The notes beneath the pieces are model-generated. The model did no database searches, had not been told where the DNA came from, and was given only the letters and a program-made list of their open reading frames with translations. DNA of 44,408 nt from Corallococcus terminator (GTDB lineage Bacteria > Myxococcota > Myxococcia > Myxococcales > Myxococcaceae). Shown piece by piece: positions 7,352-18,004 of the stretch. A program made the position numbers and the translations under genes. Position 1 is the stretch's first letter. Each line of letters starts with the position of its first letter. The stretch is taken from contig NZ_RAVZ01000031.1 of NCBI RefSeq assembly GCF_003611635.1, positions 1 to 44,408 of the forward strand, written 5' to 3'.

Positions 7352-7825
7352 TTGCGCCAGACGGTCCTCGGATGGTGGAAGCTAGATTCCGGAAGCGGCA
7401 TCGAGGAGACACCTCTGACCTCGCTCAACGCACAGCAGACTGGTTCGCCCGTGGTTCTCGTCGTGGATGATGATCCCGACATCCTGGAGGCCCTTTCGGA
7501 GATCCTCGAAGCCGAGGGCTTCGAAATCCGCCGCGCCCGAAACGGAAAGGAAGCCCTGGAGCGTCTGGAGCCGGACCCGCCGCAGCTCATCCTGTTGGAC
7601 CTGATGATGCCGGTGATGGACGGGTGGGAGTTCGCCCAGCGCATGCGCCAGAAGCCGTCCGTCGCGTCGATTCCGCTCATCGTCCTGAGCGCGGATCGCA
7701 ACGTCGGCAGCAAGGCCAAGGACATTGGCGCGGTGGGGCACCTGGCCAAGCCGTTTGAACTCAACGACCTGCTCGCCATGGTCCGCCACTCGCTCAACCC
7801 GGTGGTGGAAACGACGCAGGCCTGA
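7352..7825 (+). CDS. Stand-alone response-regulator receiver protein
   Basis: This is a single CheY-like receiver domain with all hallmark residues: the acidic pocket in VVLVVDDDPDI, the phospho-Asp in LLDLMMPVMDGWEF, the Ser/Thr switch in IVLSADR, and the Lys in LAKPFEL. There is no output domain, so it acts by protein contact or as a phosphorelay intermediate. The start is uncertain. TTG at 7352 is given as a conservative in-frame choice and GTG at 7298 is possible. The best ribosome-binding match, GAGGAG at 7403-7408, is 6 nt before an in-frame CTG at 7415, which would start the protein with LTSLNAQQTG just before the domain. It is divergent from the degenerate kinase at 6236-7252 and is followed by a weak hairpin (7835-7860). 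Confidence 0.85.
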   Translation: MRQTVLGWWKLDSGSGIEETPLTSLNAQQTGSPVVLVVDDDPDILEALSEILEAEGFEIRRARNGKEALERLEPDPPQLILLDLMMPVMDGWEFAQRMRQKPSVASIPLIVLSADRNVGSKAKDIGAVGHLAKPFELNDLLAMVRHSLNPVVETTQA

Positions 7826-7843
7826 CACGGATGTCTCCCGTGC

Positions 7844-7873
7844 TTGACCCGACGGGGGAGCCGCCGTTACGGT
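7844..7873 (+). promoter_or_regulatory. Candidate promoter of the SCP2 gene
   Basis: TTGACC (7844-7849) is followed after 18 bp by TACGGT (7868-7873). Transcription would start near 7880, placing the TTGATT/AATCAA repeat at the start of the message. The -10 is only a partial match. Confidence 0.35.
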
Positions 7874-7883
7874 CCGCGCGGTA

Positions 7884-7899
7884 TTGATTCACCAATCAA
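7884..7899. promoter_or_regulatory. Inverted repeat TTGATT-N4-AATCAA, possible operator
   Basis: Perfect 6-bp arms with spacer CACC lie 20 bp before the SCP2 start codon and just downstream of the candidate promoter. The form is the same as the palindrome before the acyl-CoA dehydrogenase gene (15939-15956). A TetR- or MarR-type dimer site is a reasonable guess; a leader hairpin is the alternative. Confidence 0.45.
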
Positions 7900-7919
7900 C
7901 GCTGAAAAAGGAGCGAGCC

Positions 7920-8249
7920 ATGGCGACCGCGAAGGACATCATCGAGACCGACATTCCCGCCGTCCTGAAGGAGAAGCCGGAGCTGGCGAAGGACATCAAC
8001 GCCGTGATCAACTTCGACATCGGAGGTGACGGCGGTGGCAAGTGGACGCTGGACGCCACCAAGTCCGAGGGCTGGGTGACCGAAGGTCTCCACGACGCGC
8101 CGAAGATGGTCGTCACCGTCAGCAACGACGACTTCGTGAAGATCCGCGAGAAGAAGCTGAACGCGCAGATGGCCGCGATGCAGGGCAAGCTCAAGTTCAA
8201 GCCGATGGACATGGGCCTCGCGATGAAGCTCGCGAAGCTGCTCGGCTGA
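7920..8249 (+). CDS. SCP2 sterol-carrier-domain protein
   Basis: This 109-aa protein consists of one SCP2 domain, a small alpha/beta fold with a hydrophobic tunnel that binds lipids and acyl-CoAs. Visible features are the beta strands NAVINFDIGGDGGGKWTLDA and MVVTVSNDDFVKIREKKLN, then the C-terminal lipid-covering helix GKLKFKPMDMGLAMKLAKLL. It has no signal peptide, so it is cytosolic. AAAAAGGAG lies 6 nt before the ATG at 7920, which is why the in-frame codon at 7884 is not used. It lies upstream of an acyl-CoA racemase-like gene on the same strand, with a hairpin between them. A role in presenting fatty acyl-CoAs or sterol/hopanoid-like lipids is inference from family and context. Confidence 0.88.
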   Translation: MATAKDIIETDIPAVLKEKPELAKDINAVINFDIGGDGGGKWTLDATKSEGWVTEGLHDAPKMVVTVSNDDFVKIREKKLNAQMAAMQGKLKFKPMDMGLAMKLAKLLG

Positions 8250-8283
8250 TCACGAAGCCGGCACGCTTTTCCCGTGTCGAGTC

Positions 8284-8317
8284 GGCGGCGCGTTTCCTTC
8301 CAGGGGAACGCGCCGTC
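8284..8317 (+). terminator. Hairpin terminator after the SCP2 gene
   Basis: GGCGCGTT (8287-8294) pairs with AACGCGCC (8307-8314), extended by a few pairs at the base and CC/GG toward the loop. A pyrimidine-rich stretch (TTCCGTTT) follows. It may only attenuate read-through into the downstream racemase-like gene. Confidence 0.5.
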
Positions 8318-8354
8318 TTCCGTTTCAACCTCCTCCTCCTGGAGTACCCCCCTC

Positions 8355-9533
8355 ATGTCTCCGACGTCATCGCCCCTCGCGGGCCTGCGCGTGTTGGACT
8401 TGTCGCGCCTGCTGCCCGGCCCCTACGCGACGCTGGTGCTGGCGGACCTGGGGGCCACCGTCGACAAGGTGGAGGATCCGGACGTGGGGGATGCCACCCG
8501 CCACATGCCGCCCCACCGCGACGGCGAGGGCGCGCTCTTCTACGGGCTGCACCGCAACAAGCGTTCGCTGGCGCTCAACCTCAAGACGCCGGAGGGGCGG
8601 GACGCGCTCCTGCGCCTCGTGGCCCACTACGACGTGCTGGTGGAGAGCTTCCGGCCCGGCGTCATGGACAAGCTGGGCGTGGGCGAAGCGGTGCTGCGCG
8701 CGAAGAACCCGCGCCTCATCTACTGCGCCATCTCCGGCTACGGCCAGACGGGCCCGGACCGGCTCAAGGCGGGGCATGATCTCAACTACGCGGCCCGGGC
8801 GGGCCTGCTGGGGTACGGCGGCGAACCGGACGGCGCCCCCGCGTTCCCGGGCGTGCAGGTGGCGGACATTGGAGGCGGCAGCCTGTTCGCGCTGGTGGGC
8901 ATCCTCGCCGCGCTGCACGAACGGGAGCGCACGGGCGTGGGCCGCTTCGTGGACGTGTCCATGACGGACGGCGCGCTGGCGTTCCTGCACCTGCACCTGG
9001 CCGCGCGCCTGTTCACCGGCGCGCAAGGAACGCCGCTCACGCGAGGCCGCGAGGCGCTCAACGGCGGCTACCCCAGCTATGGGCTGTATCGCACCGCGGA
9101 CAACCGCTGGCTCGCGGTGGGCGCGCTGGAGCCCAAGTTCTTCGGCGCGCTCGCGGCGAAGCTGGGCCGTCCGGAGCTGCTGGACGATGCGTATGTGCCG
9201 GGCGAACCCGGTGAGCGCGTGAAGGCGGAGCTGAAGCGCATCTTCGAAAGCCAGCCCCTGGCCCACTGGCGCGAGCTGCTGGCCGGCGCGGACCTCTGCG
9301 TGGAGCCGGTGGCGGAGGGCGATGAGGTGCTGTCCGACGCCCAGTTGCGTGCCCGTGGCCTCTTCGTGGAGACGGAGGATGCGCAGCGAGGCATCCGGGT
9401 GACGCACCTGCTTACGCCGCTGCGCATGGGGGAAGTCCCGCTGCGTCCACCGCCCGCGCTGGGCCAGCACTCCCGCGCCATCCTCGAAGCGGCGGGCTTC
9501 ACGGCCGAGGAGATCTCGCGTCTGGGGGTGTGA
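8355..9533 (+). CDS. CaiB/BaiF family protein, alpha-methylacyl-CoA racemase-like
   Basis: This 392-aa class III CoA-transferase fold protein has the N-terminal signature GLRVLDLSRLLPGPYATLVLADLGA, then VESFRPGVMDKLGVG and CAISGYGQTGP. The three residues used by alpha-methylacyl-CoA racemases (family knowledge from the M. tuberculosis enzyme) all seem present: His in GHDLNYAA, Asp in VADIGGGSL, and Glu in VGALEPKFF. It would therefore epimerise 2-methylacyl-CoA thioesters so that branched fatty acids can enter beta-oxidation, rather than transfer CoA. The ATG at 8355 follows GGAG by 10 nt. The adjacent SCP2-domain protein fits: in peroxisomes, racemase and SCP2 act in the same branched-chain pathway. 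It is convergent with the gene at 9615. Confidence 0.88.
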   Translation: MSPTSSPLAGLRVLDLSRLLPGPYATLVLADLGATVDKVEDPDVGDATRHMPPHRDGEGALFYGLHRNKRSLALNLKTPEGRDALLRLVAHYDVLVESFRPGVMDKLGVGEAVLRAKNPRLIYCAISGYGQTGPDRLKAGHDLNYAARAGLLGYGGEPDGAPAFPGVQVADIGGGSLFALVGILAALHERERTGVGRFVDVSMTDGALAFLHLHLAARLFTGAQGTPLTRGREALNGGYPSYGLYRTADNRWLAVGALEPKFFGALAAKLGRPELLDDAYVPGEPGERVKAELKRIFESQPLAHWRELLAGADLCVEPVAEGDEVLSDAQLRARGLFVETEDAQRGIRVTHLLTPLRMGEVPLRPPPALGQHSRAILEAAGFTAEEISRLGV

Positions 9534-9545
9534 AGGGGTGCCGGC

Positions 9546-9568
9546 GGTGGCTTGCGAAGGATGCCACC
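9546..9568. terminator. Hairpin between convergent genes
   Basis: GGTGGC (9546-9551) / GCCACC (9563-9568) lies between the racemase stop and the stop of the minus-strand gene. A competing pair GGATGCC/GGCATCC lies just downstream. No T tract. Confidence 0.35.
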
Positions 9569-9614
9569 TGCGAGGGAAGGGGCGGCATCCGGAGGGCGCC
9601 TTGACGGCCCCTGC

Positions 9615-10730
9615 TCACTTCGCGCCGGAGGGCGGCGACCACAGGTCCCAGCCGCGCGCCGCGTGACACGCGTCTCCCACCAGGTCGAGGGCGAGCTGGG
9701 GCTCCTTCAGGGCCAGCGTCGCGGTGTCGCGAAAGGCGCCCGTGGCCTCCAGCCGCAGGGTGGCGCTCTCCAGCGCGGCGCGGGCCTCCGCCACCGAGCG
9801 GGCCTGCGCGGGCGTGGGCTTCCAGCCCGTCTCGTTCCGGTAGCGCCCCAGCGCCTCCAGCCAGTGTCCGTAGAACTTCACCATCTGCACCAGCACCGGG
9901 ATGCGGTACGCGGGCGCGGCGACGAGCGCGGCCTCGTACTGCCTGGCCTCGGAGCCGAGCCGGTACACGAGCACGTCCACCTGCGCGTCCAGCCGCGCGC
10001 CCCACGCCTTGCGCACCGAGGGGAAGCGGGCCCAGCCCATGACGGCCTGGAAGAAGTGGAGCCCGCCACACGGGTGCGCGTAGATGCCCTGCTTGTTCTT
10101 GGGCACCTCCGCGCGGCCGGCCTTCATTCCGTCCGCCAGCGCTGAGTGGGCGGACTCCAGCGTGCCCAGCGCGGCGTCCATCACCGCGTCGATGCGCATC
10201 GTCTCCCCCGCGTCGTTCTGGAACGAGCCTCCAGGCTTGAGCACGTGCGACAGCGCATCCAGCGCCCACGCTCCGTCAGGCGAGGTGGCGAGCGCGGGAC
10301 GGAAGTCATGCTGGAGCGACGCCACCAGATCGCGCAGCGACACCGGTCCCCACGACGCGGGAAAGGTGTGTGACAGCGGGTAGCCGGAGAGCAGGAACGT
10401 CTTCACCTGGAGCGCCGGGTGCGGCTCCACGGGCGTGCCATCCGGAGCGAACGCGTCGAAGACGTAGCGCGCCGGAGCCCCCGCGTCGGTGGACTCGCGG
10501 CGCAGGAATCCCGCGACGATGGCGTCCGAGGCAGGCCGCCCGTCGCGGGCGCGGAAGGCCCTGCCGTCCAGGTCCATGCCGTGCGCCAGCGCCCAGGGGT
10601 TCTTCGGATCCGCGGCGTGCGTGCGGCACTGCGCGTGGAGCACCGAGGCCGCGGAGACGGGCGTCGAAACCGGGGAGGGCGGGGAAGCACTCAGGATGAA
10701 CCCGAGCAGGGCCACGGAAGAGGGGGGCAT
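9615..10730 (-). CDS. Secreted protein of unknown function
   Basis: This 371-aa protein has a hydrophobic N-terminus (MPPSSVALLGFILSASPP) that looks like a signal peptide. I do not recognise the family. The mature part is helical and rich in His and aromatic residues, with possibly structural motifs HAQCRTHAADP near the N-terminus, YAHPCGGLHFFQAVMGW in the middle, and GDACHAARGWDLW near the C-terminus. Repeated Cys/His combinations could bind a metal or haem, but no CxxCH motif is present. It lies 52 bp downstream of the MarR gene on the same strand, so it could be read through from the efflux operon, though no coupling is visible. Composition and codon use match the neighbours, supporting a real gene. 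Confidence 0.7.
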   Translation of the reverse strand: MPPSSVALLGFILSASPPSPVSTPVSAASVLHAQCRTHAADPKNPWALAHGMDLDGRAFRARDGRPASDAIVAGFLRRESTDAGAPARYVFDAFAPDGTPVEPHPALQVKTFLLSGYPLSHTFPASWGPVSLRDLVASLQHDFRPALATSPDGAWALDALSHVLKPGGSFQNDAGETMRIDAVMDAALGTLESAHSALADGMKAGRAEVPKNKQGIYAHPCGGLHFFQAVMGWARFPSVRKAWGARLDAQVDVLVYRLGSEARQYEAALVAAPAYRIPVLVQMVKFYGHWLEALGRYRNETGWKPTPAQARSVAEARAALESATLRLEATGAFRDTATLALKEPQLALDLVGDACHAARGWDLWSPPSGAK

Positions 10731-10782
10731 GGACGCGGGCCAGTGTCGCAGCCCGCGCCCCTCCGCGCACCTTCCAGCCGTT

Positions 10783-11357
10783 TCAGCGCGCCGGGGAGGC
10801 GCTCTTCAGGCGTGCGAGCATCCGCTCGATGATGCCGAACAACGACTCCCGGTCCGCGGGCTCCAGCAGGCCCATCAGCCGACGCACTCCGGAGTCGGTC
10901 ATCAGGTTGATGATCTTGTAGAGCTCACAGCCCTTGTCGGTGAGCTTCGCGGTGACGGCGCGGCGGTCTTCCGCGTCCCGTCCACGCTCCACCATCCCCA
11001 TGTCCTCCAGCCGGTCCACCACCCCGGTGATGGTCTTCTTGGTGATGCCGATGCGCTGCGCGAGCACGCCCACCTGGGTGGGGCCGTCCATCCCCAACCA
11101 GCCCAGCGCGTGCACCTGGGTGGGGGTGAGCCGCATGTCGTCACAGAGGCTGGCCAGCGGATCCCTCAAGGAGCGGAAGTTGGCCAGTTCCTTGAGGAGT
11201 GCCATGAAGCGGCGGGAGTCCGGCGTGGACTGGTCGCCTTCCTGGATCAGACGGTCCGCCGGCGACAGCTCGTCGGCGGGCTCGTCCGCGGCCTCCTCCA
11301 GCCCCCCGGAGCGCGCGTCGGCGTCCGGGGGCGGGGTGATGGAGGTGGGGCGGCGCA

Positions 11358-11358
<1 letters not shown>
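10783..11358 (-). CDS. MarR family transcriptional regulator
   Basis: This 191-aa protein has an unstructured, acidic N-terminal extension (about 60 residues), then a MarR winged helix. The recognition region is PTQVGVLAQRIGITKKTITGVVDRLEDMGMV and the wing is ERGRDAEDRRAVTAKLTDKG, with the typical D-x-R-x-x motif. MarR proteins act as dimers and usually repress efflux or stress genes until a ligand binds. Its ATG overlaps the stop of the RND pump gene (ATGA, 11356-11360), making it the last gene of an adaptor-pump-regulator operon. It most likely regulates that operon from the promoter at 15743-15770 (inference). No obvious palindrome overlaps that promoter. Confidence 0.88.
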
Positions 11359-14513
<3,155 letters not shown>

Positions 14514-14564
14514 TCTTCAGGTACCCGAAGGAAAGGGGAGGGAAGGAAGGGACCGGCGTTCGCG

Positions 14565-15665
14565 CTACTGCGCGACGCGCACCGCGGTCCCCTCCTTGAC
14601 GTCCAGCGAGGCGTCGGCGAGCACGCGCTCCTCCGCCGTGAGGCCCTGCAACACCTTCACGTAGCCCGGCAGCACGCGCTGCACGCGCACGTCGCGCTTG
14701 CGCACGGTGCCGTCCTGCACCACCCACACGAAGCCGTCCTGGCCCTTGGCGCTGACCGCCTGCGAGGGCAGGAACAGGCCGTTGCCGGAGTCACCCGCGG
14801 CCTTGGAGAAGTCCATCTCCACGAGCGCGCCCGGGCGCAGCGGGCGCTCCGTCTTGCCCGTCACGTCCGCCAGCACCTCCACGGTGCGGCTCTGCGCGTC
14901 GATGACGGCGCCCACGTTGGCGACCTTCGCCTCGAAGCGCATGCCGCTGGGGTTCACGACGCCCGGCGTCACGGTGCCCGGCATCACGTTGTCGATGACC
15001 GACTCCGGCACGAGCATCCGGATCTCCAGCCCGTCGGCGTCCACGATGGAGAACACCGGGGTGGAGGGCGTCATCGCCACGGAGTCGCCCACGTTCTTCG
15101 TGCGCGAGGTGATGATGCCGTCAAACGGCGCGGTGATGTTGTGGTCGCGCAGGTTCTCCTCCGCCAGCCGCAGCGCCGCGCCCGCCTGGGCCGCCTGGGC
15201 CGCCGCCTGCTTCTGGCCGATCTCCGCCTGCTCCAGCGCGTTGGCCGCGACGCCGCCGGACTCGGCGACCTTGCGCGTGCGCTCCAGCGTGCTGGTGGCA
15301 AGCTGCAGCGACGCGTCCGCCATGTCCTTGGCCGCGCGCGTCTGGTCCACCGCGATGCGCACGTTGGACGTGTCCAGCACCGCCAGCACGTCGCCCTTCT
15401 TCACCTTGTCGCCCACCCGCACGTTCACCTTCATGAGCGTGCCGGTGGCGGACGGACCCAGCGTCGCCTCCTGCTTGGAGCGCACCTGGCCGGTGACGCG
15501 CGTCACGTTCGCCGCCAGCTCCGTGGCCGGAGTAATCGCCTTGACGCCCAACGCGTTCGCGCCTTCCTGCGGCGTCGGAAGCTGCGCCTTCTCCGCCCCC
15601 GCCTTCGAGCACCCTGCCGTCGACACCGCAACGGCCACCACGGCGGCCAAGATTCGCTGATTCAC
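14565..15665 (-). CDS. RND efflux periplasmic adaptor (membrane fusion protein)
   Basis: This 366-aa lipoprotein adaptor links the RND pump to an outer-membrane channel. The signal peptide ends in a lipobox (VAVSTAGCSKAG, Cys near residue 19). A biotinyl-lipoyl half (LMKVNVRVGDKVKKGDVLAVLD), a helical hairpin with many Ala and Gln (ANALEQAEIGQKQAAAQAAQ), the second lipoyl half (ITAPFDGIITSRTKNVGDSV) and a beta-barrel domain follow in order. The start is GTG at 15665, with AGGAG 9 nt upstream. The frame is open further back to 15770, but that part would begin inside the promoter's -35 element. It is the first gene of the operon. Confidence 0.93.
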   Translation of the reverse strand: MNQRILAAVVAVAVSTAGCSKAGAEKAQLPTPQEGANALGVKAITPATELAANVTRVTGQVRSKQEATLGPSATGTLMKVNVRVGDKVKKGDVLAVLDTSNVRIAVDQTRAAKDMADASLQLATSTLERTRKVAESGGVAANALEQAEIGQKQAAAQAAQAGAALRLAEENLRDHNITAPFDGIITSRTKNVGDSVAMTPSTPVFSIVDADGLEIRMLVPESVIDNVMPGTVTPGVVNPSGMRFEAKVANVGAVIDAQSRTVEVLADVTGKTERPLRPGALVEMDFSKAAGDSGNGLFLPSQAVSAKGQDGFVWVVQDGTVRKRDVRVQRVLPGYVKVLQGLTAEERVLADASLDVKEGTAVRVAQ

Positions 15666-15742
15666 GCGTCCGAACTCCTGCCGGTTGTCCGGCGGATCAC
15701 CCGCCCGGATACCTGCTCCGGCTGATATTCTTTGGGGGCTAG

Positions 15743-15770
15743 AAATTACCGATGCTCGATTATCTGTCAA
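15743..15770 (-). promoter_or_regulatory. Sigma-70 promoter of the RND efflux operon
   Basis: Reading the minus strand, TTGACA (15770-15765) and TAATTT (15748-15743) are separated by 16 bp. This is one of the best vegetative promoter matches in the window. Transcription should start near 15736, giving a leader of about 70 nt before the GTG at 15665. Confidence 0.7.
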
Positions 15771-15830
15771 GAGGATACTCCGTAATGCGGACTATCCACC
15801 CTCAAGGGGACCCTGGGGGCCGCCTGCCTG

Positions 15831-15851
15831 CCCGGAGGCTTGCGCTCCGGG
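15831..15851. repeat. Inverted repeat between efflux operon and acyl-CoA dehydrogenase
   Basis: CCCGGAG (15831-15837) / CTCCGGG (15845-15851) with a 7-nt loop. It is the first of two neighbouring hairpins in the divergent intergenic region. No T tract. Confidence 0.4.
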
Positions 15852-15857
15852 GGCGTC

Positions 15858-15887
15858 GCATCGCGTCAGCATGATTTGACGCGATGC
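15858..15887. repeat. Long perfect inverted repeat (11-bp arms)
   Basis: GCATCGCGTCA (15858-15868) / TGACGCGATGC (15877-15887) with an 8-nt loop GCATGATT. It lies midway between the divergent efflux promoter and the acyl-CoA dehydrogenase gene. It could be an operator for a large dimer, an RNA hairpin, or a transcription block between the units. Confidence 0.55.
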
Positions 15888-15913
15888 AGGAGGGAAGGGA
15901 CGGCGTGCGTTGC

Positions 15914-15942
15914 TTGTGGCTGACACGCGGCGCCTGTTATTG
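15914..15942 (+). promoter_or_regulatory. Candidate promoter of the acyl-CoA dehydrogenase gene
   Basis: TTGTGG (15914-15919), 17 bp, then TTATTG (15937-15942). The -10 overlaps the left arm of the 18-bp palindrome, so a bound protein would block it. Confidence 0.35.
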
Positions 15943-15956
15943 ACTCGCGAGTCAAT
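15939..15956. promoter_or_regulatory. Perfect 18-bp palindrome, probable operator
   Basis: The sequence ATTGACTCGCGAGTCAAT is fully self-complementary and ends 45 bp before the acyl-CoA dehydrogenase ATG. The symmetry and length are typical of TetR/FadR-type regulator sites. It shares the outer form TTGAYT-N4-ARTCAA with the repeat at 7884-7899. Confidence 0.65.
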
Positions 15957-16001
15957 CCACGCCGGAAACACCCCCCCCGAGTCACTTTCCGAGGACCAGC
16001 G

Positions 16002-17141
16002 ATGCTCAATCCGTTCACCGAGGATCACGAGGCGTTTCGCAAGACGGTGCGCGCCTTCGTGGAGAAGGAGATGGCGCCGTACGGACTGGAGTGGGATCGC
16101 GCGGGAATCTTCCCCCGCGAGCTCTTCAAGAAGTGCGGCGACCTGGGCTTCCTGGGCATCAACCACGACCCCAAGTTCGGCGGCAGCGGCCTGGACTACT
16201 GGTACGTGACGGCGTTCGCGGAGGAGCTGAGCCGCAGCCGCAACGCGGGCGTGAACATGGCGCTCCTGGTGCAGAGCCAGATGGCCACGCCCATCATCAA
16301 CGAGATTGGAACCGACGAGCAGAAGCGCGAGTTCCTGGAGCCCGCGCTCAAGGGCGAGCGCATCGCCGCGCTGGGCGTGAGCGAGCCGGGCTGCGGCTCG
16401 GACGTGGCGAGCATCAAGACGACGGCCCGGCGCGACGGTGACGACTACGTCATCAACGGCTCCAAGATGTGGATCACCAACGGCACGCGCGCGGACTTCA
16501 TCACGCTGGCGGTGCGCACGGGTGAGCAGGGCTACGGCGGCATCTCGCTGGTGACGTTCCCCACGGATGTGAAGGGGTTCAGCGTCTCCAAGAAGCTGGA
16601 CAAGATTGGCAACCTGTCCTCGGACACGGCCATCCTCTACTTCGAGGACTGCCGCATCCCGGCCCGCTACGTGCTGGGCGAGGAGAACCAGGGCTTCTAC
16701 CACGTGATGACGAACTTCCAGGGCGAGCGCCTGGTGGGGGCCATCACCACGGTGGGCGGCATGGACCGGATGCTGGAGGACGCCATCCAGTACGGCGGCG
16801 AGCGCGAGGCGTTCGGCCGGCCGCTGATCAAATTCCAGGTGTGGCGCCACAAGTTCGTGGAGCACCTGGCGGCGGTGGAGGCGGCGCGGCGGCTCACCTA
16901 CCACGCGGTGGACCTCTTCGACCGGGGGGAGAACCCGGTGAAGGAAGTCTCCATGGCGAAGCTGTTCGCGGGCGACCTCGCGCAGCGCGTGGCCTACGAC
17001 TGCCAGCAGTTCTTCGGCGGCATGGGCTACATTGAGGAGACGCCCATCGCGCGGATGTGGCGGGACGTGCGGCTCATCACCATCGGCGGTGGCACCTCCG
17101 AGGTGATGAAGGAGATCATCTCCAAGCTGTACGGCTTCTAG
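16002..17141 (+). CDS. Acyl-CoA dehydrogenase (isovaleryl/long-chain type)
   Basis: This 379-aa FAD enzyme introduces the trans-2 double bond into an acyl-CoA and passes electrons to ETF. Family signatures are [18 protein letters not shown] and the C-terminal [23 protein letters not shown]. The catalytic base is not at the usual C-terminal site, which reads GGGTSEVMK. Instead a Glu lies in [10 protein letters not shown] (Glu242), the position used by isovaleryl- and long-chain-type dehydrogenases (family knowledge). The substrate is therefore likely a branched or long acyl-CoA. GAGGA lies just before the ATG at 16002. A perfect palindrome sits 45 bp upstream. It converges on the zinc-ribbon gene with a gap of only 3 bp. 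Confidence 0.92.
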   Translation: MLNPFTEDHEAFRKTVRAFVEKEMAPYGLEWDRAGIFPRELFKKCGDLGFLGINHDPKFGGSGLDYWYVTAFAEELSRSRNAGVNMALLVQSQMATPIINEIGTDEQKREFLEPALKGERIAALGVSEPGCGSDVASIKTTARRDGDDYVINGSKMWITNGTRADFITLAVRTGEQGYGGISLVTFPTDVKGFSVSKKLDKIGNLSSDTAILYFEDCRIPARYVLGEENQGFYHVMTNFQGERLVGAITTVGGMDRMLEDAIQYGGEREAFGRPLIKFQVWRHKFVEHLAAVEAARRLTYHAVDLFDRGENPVKEVSMAKLFAGDLAQRVAYDCQQFFGGMGYIEETPIARMWRDVRLITIGGGTSEVMKEIISKLYGF

Positions 17142-17144
17142 CCG

Positions 17145-17432
17145 CTACTTCTTGCGGAAGAGGGACTCCGCGGCGCTGAGCAGCGCGTCGCGTGAGTCCT
17201 TTTGGTGCAGGCCGCCTTCGCCCAACTGGAACAGTTCGCAGAAGTTGGCCCCGTCCTTGTCGCGGGGCACCTCCGCGAAGGGCTCCTTGCAGGCCTTGGC
17301 CACGGACAGGTCGAAGTGCCGGCAGTTGCGGCACGAGCGCAGGTCCTCGTCACAGCCCGGGCAGGTGTCGTTGCGGCCCACCTGATTGGCGATGATGTCG
17401 AGCGAGCGTCCGCAGTGCGCGCAACCGGGCAT
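17145..17432 (-). CDS. Small zinc-ribbon-like protein of unknown function
   Basis: This 95-aa soluble protein is rich in Cys pairs: CAHC at residues 4-7, CPGC at 24-27 and CRNC at 34-37, with single Cys residues at 48 and 65. The pattern suggests one or two structural zinc sites, as in small zinc-ribbon proteins. The C-terminal half (NFCELFQLGEGGLHQKDSRDALLSAAESLF) is probably helical. It has no signal peptide. I do not recognise a characterised family. It shares a very short convergent junction with the acyl-CoA dehydrogenase gene. Confidence 0.75.
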   Translation of the reverse strand: MPGCAHCGRSLDIIANQVGRNDTCPGCDEDLRSCRNCRHFDLSVAKACKEPFAEVPRDKDGANFCELFQLGEGGLHQKDSRDALLSAAESLFRKK

Positions 17433-17495
17433 GGCAAGGTCCTCCCCGTGAATGGCCGGGGCGGCATCCTGCCAGAATCCGGGAACCCGGGGCCT

Positions 17496-17903
17496 TCAGC
17501 GCTGGACGCTGGGCGTGAACGCCGGGGTGGGGTGCGAGGAGGCTTCCTGGGGCCGGCGCAGCTCACCGGTGGCGTCCAGGAGCTGGTCGTCCAGCCGCTT
17601 GAGCAGGAAGAGCACGTAGGCGGACAGGGCGGACAGGACAGCGGCCATGATGCCCAGCAGCATGCCCCGCTGCCAGCGGTGGGCCTTCTCCATCACGCCC
17701 CGGCGCTCCTTGAACGTCTTGAGCTGGGCGTCCACGGACGTCCCGTCCAGCTTCTGGGCGAAGTCGGTGGCCTGGGCGTTGCTCCGGGCCATCAGCCACC
17801 GTCCTTCCGCCTGGAGGGTTTCGGCGCGCGTGTAGCAGAACGCCGCTCCGCCCGCGAAGAGCAGGGAGATGGTCAAGGCCGCTGTCACGCTCCGGGTGCC
17901 CAT
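17496..17903 (-). CDS. Two-TM membrane protein of unknown function
   Basis: This 135-aa protein has TM helices at about residues 7-24 (TAALTISLLFAGGAAFCY) and 83-103 (GMLLGIMAAVLSALSAYVLFLL). A helical, Gln/Lys-rich segment of about 55 residues between them probably lies in the periplasm. The C-terminal tail is Pro/Ser-rich. No family is recognised. It lies 63 bp upstream of the zinc-ribbon gene on the same strand, so the two may be one unit. It is divergent from rlmE. Confidence 0.65.
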   Translation of the reverse strand: MGTRSVTAALTISLLFAGGAAFCYTRAETLQAEGRWLMARSNAQATDFAQKLDGTSVDAQLKTFKERRGVMEKAHRWQRGMLLGIMAAVLSALSAYVLFLLKRLDDQLLDATGELRRPQEASSHPTPAFTPSVQR

Positions 17904-18004
17904 GCCCTCAACCCTCCGGAAAAACCGTTGGCGCGGACGATGAACAGGCCGCGACTGCTCCGGCTTTCCGAAGACAGTAGCGGATGCTAGGGACGGGGTC
18001 CGAC

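Noticed and set aside
15792-16904. Minus-strand frame opposite the acyl-CoA dehydrogenase
   Set aside because: Antisense shadow that also crosses the palindromic control region.
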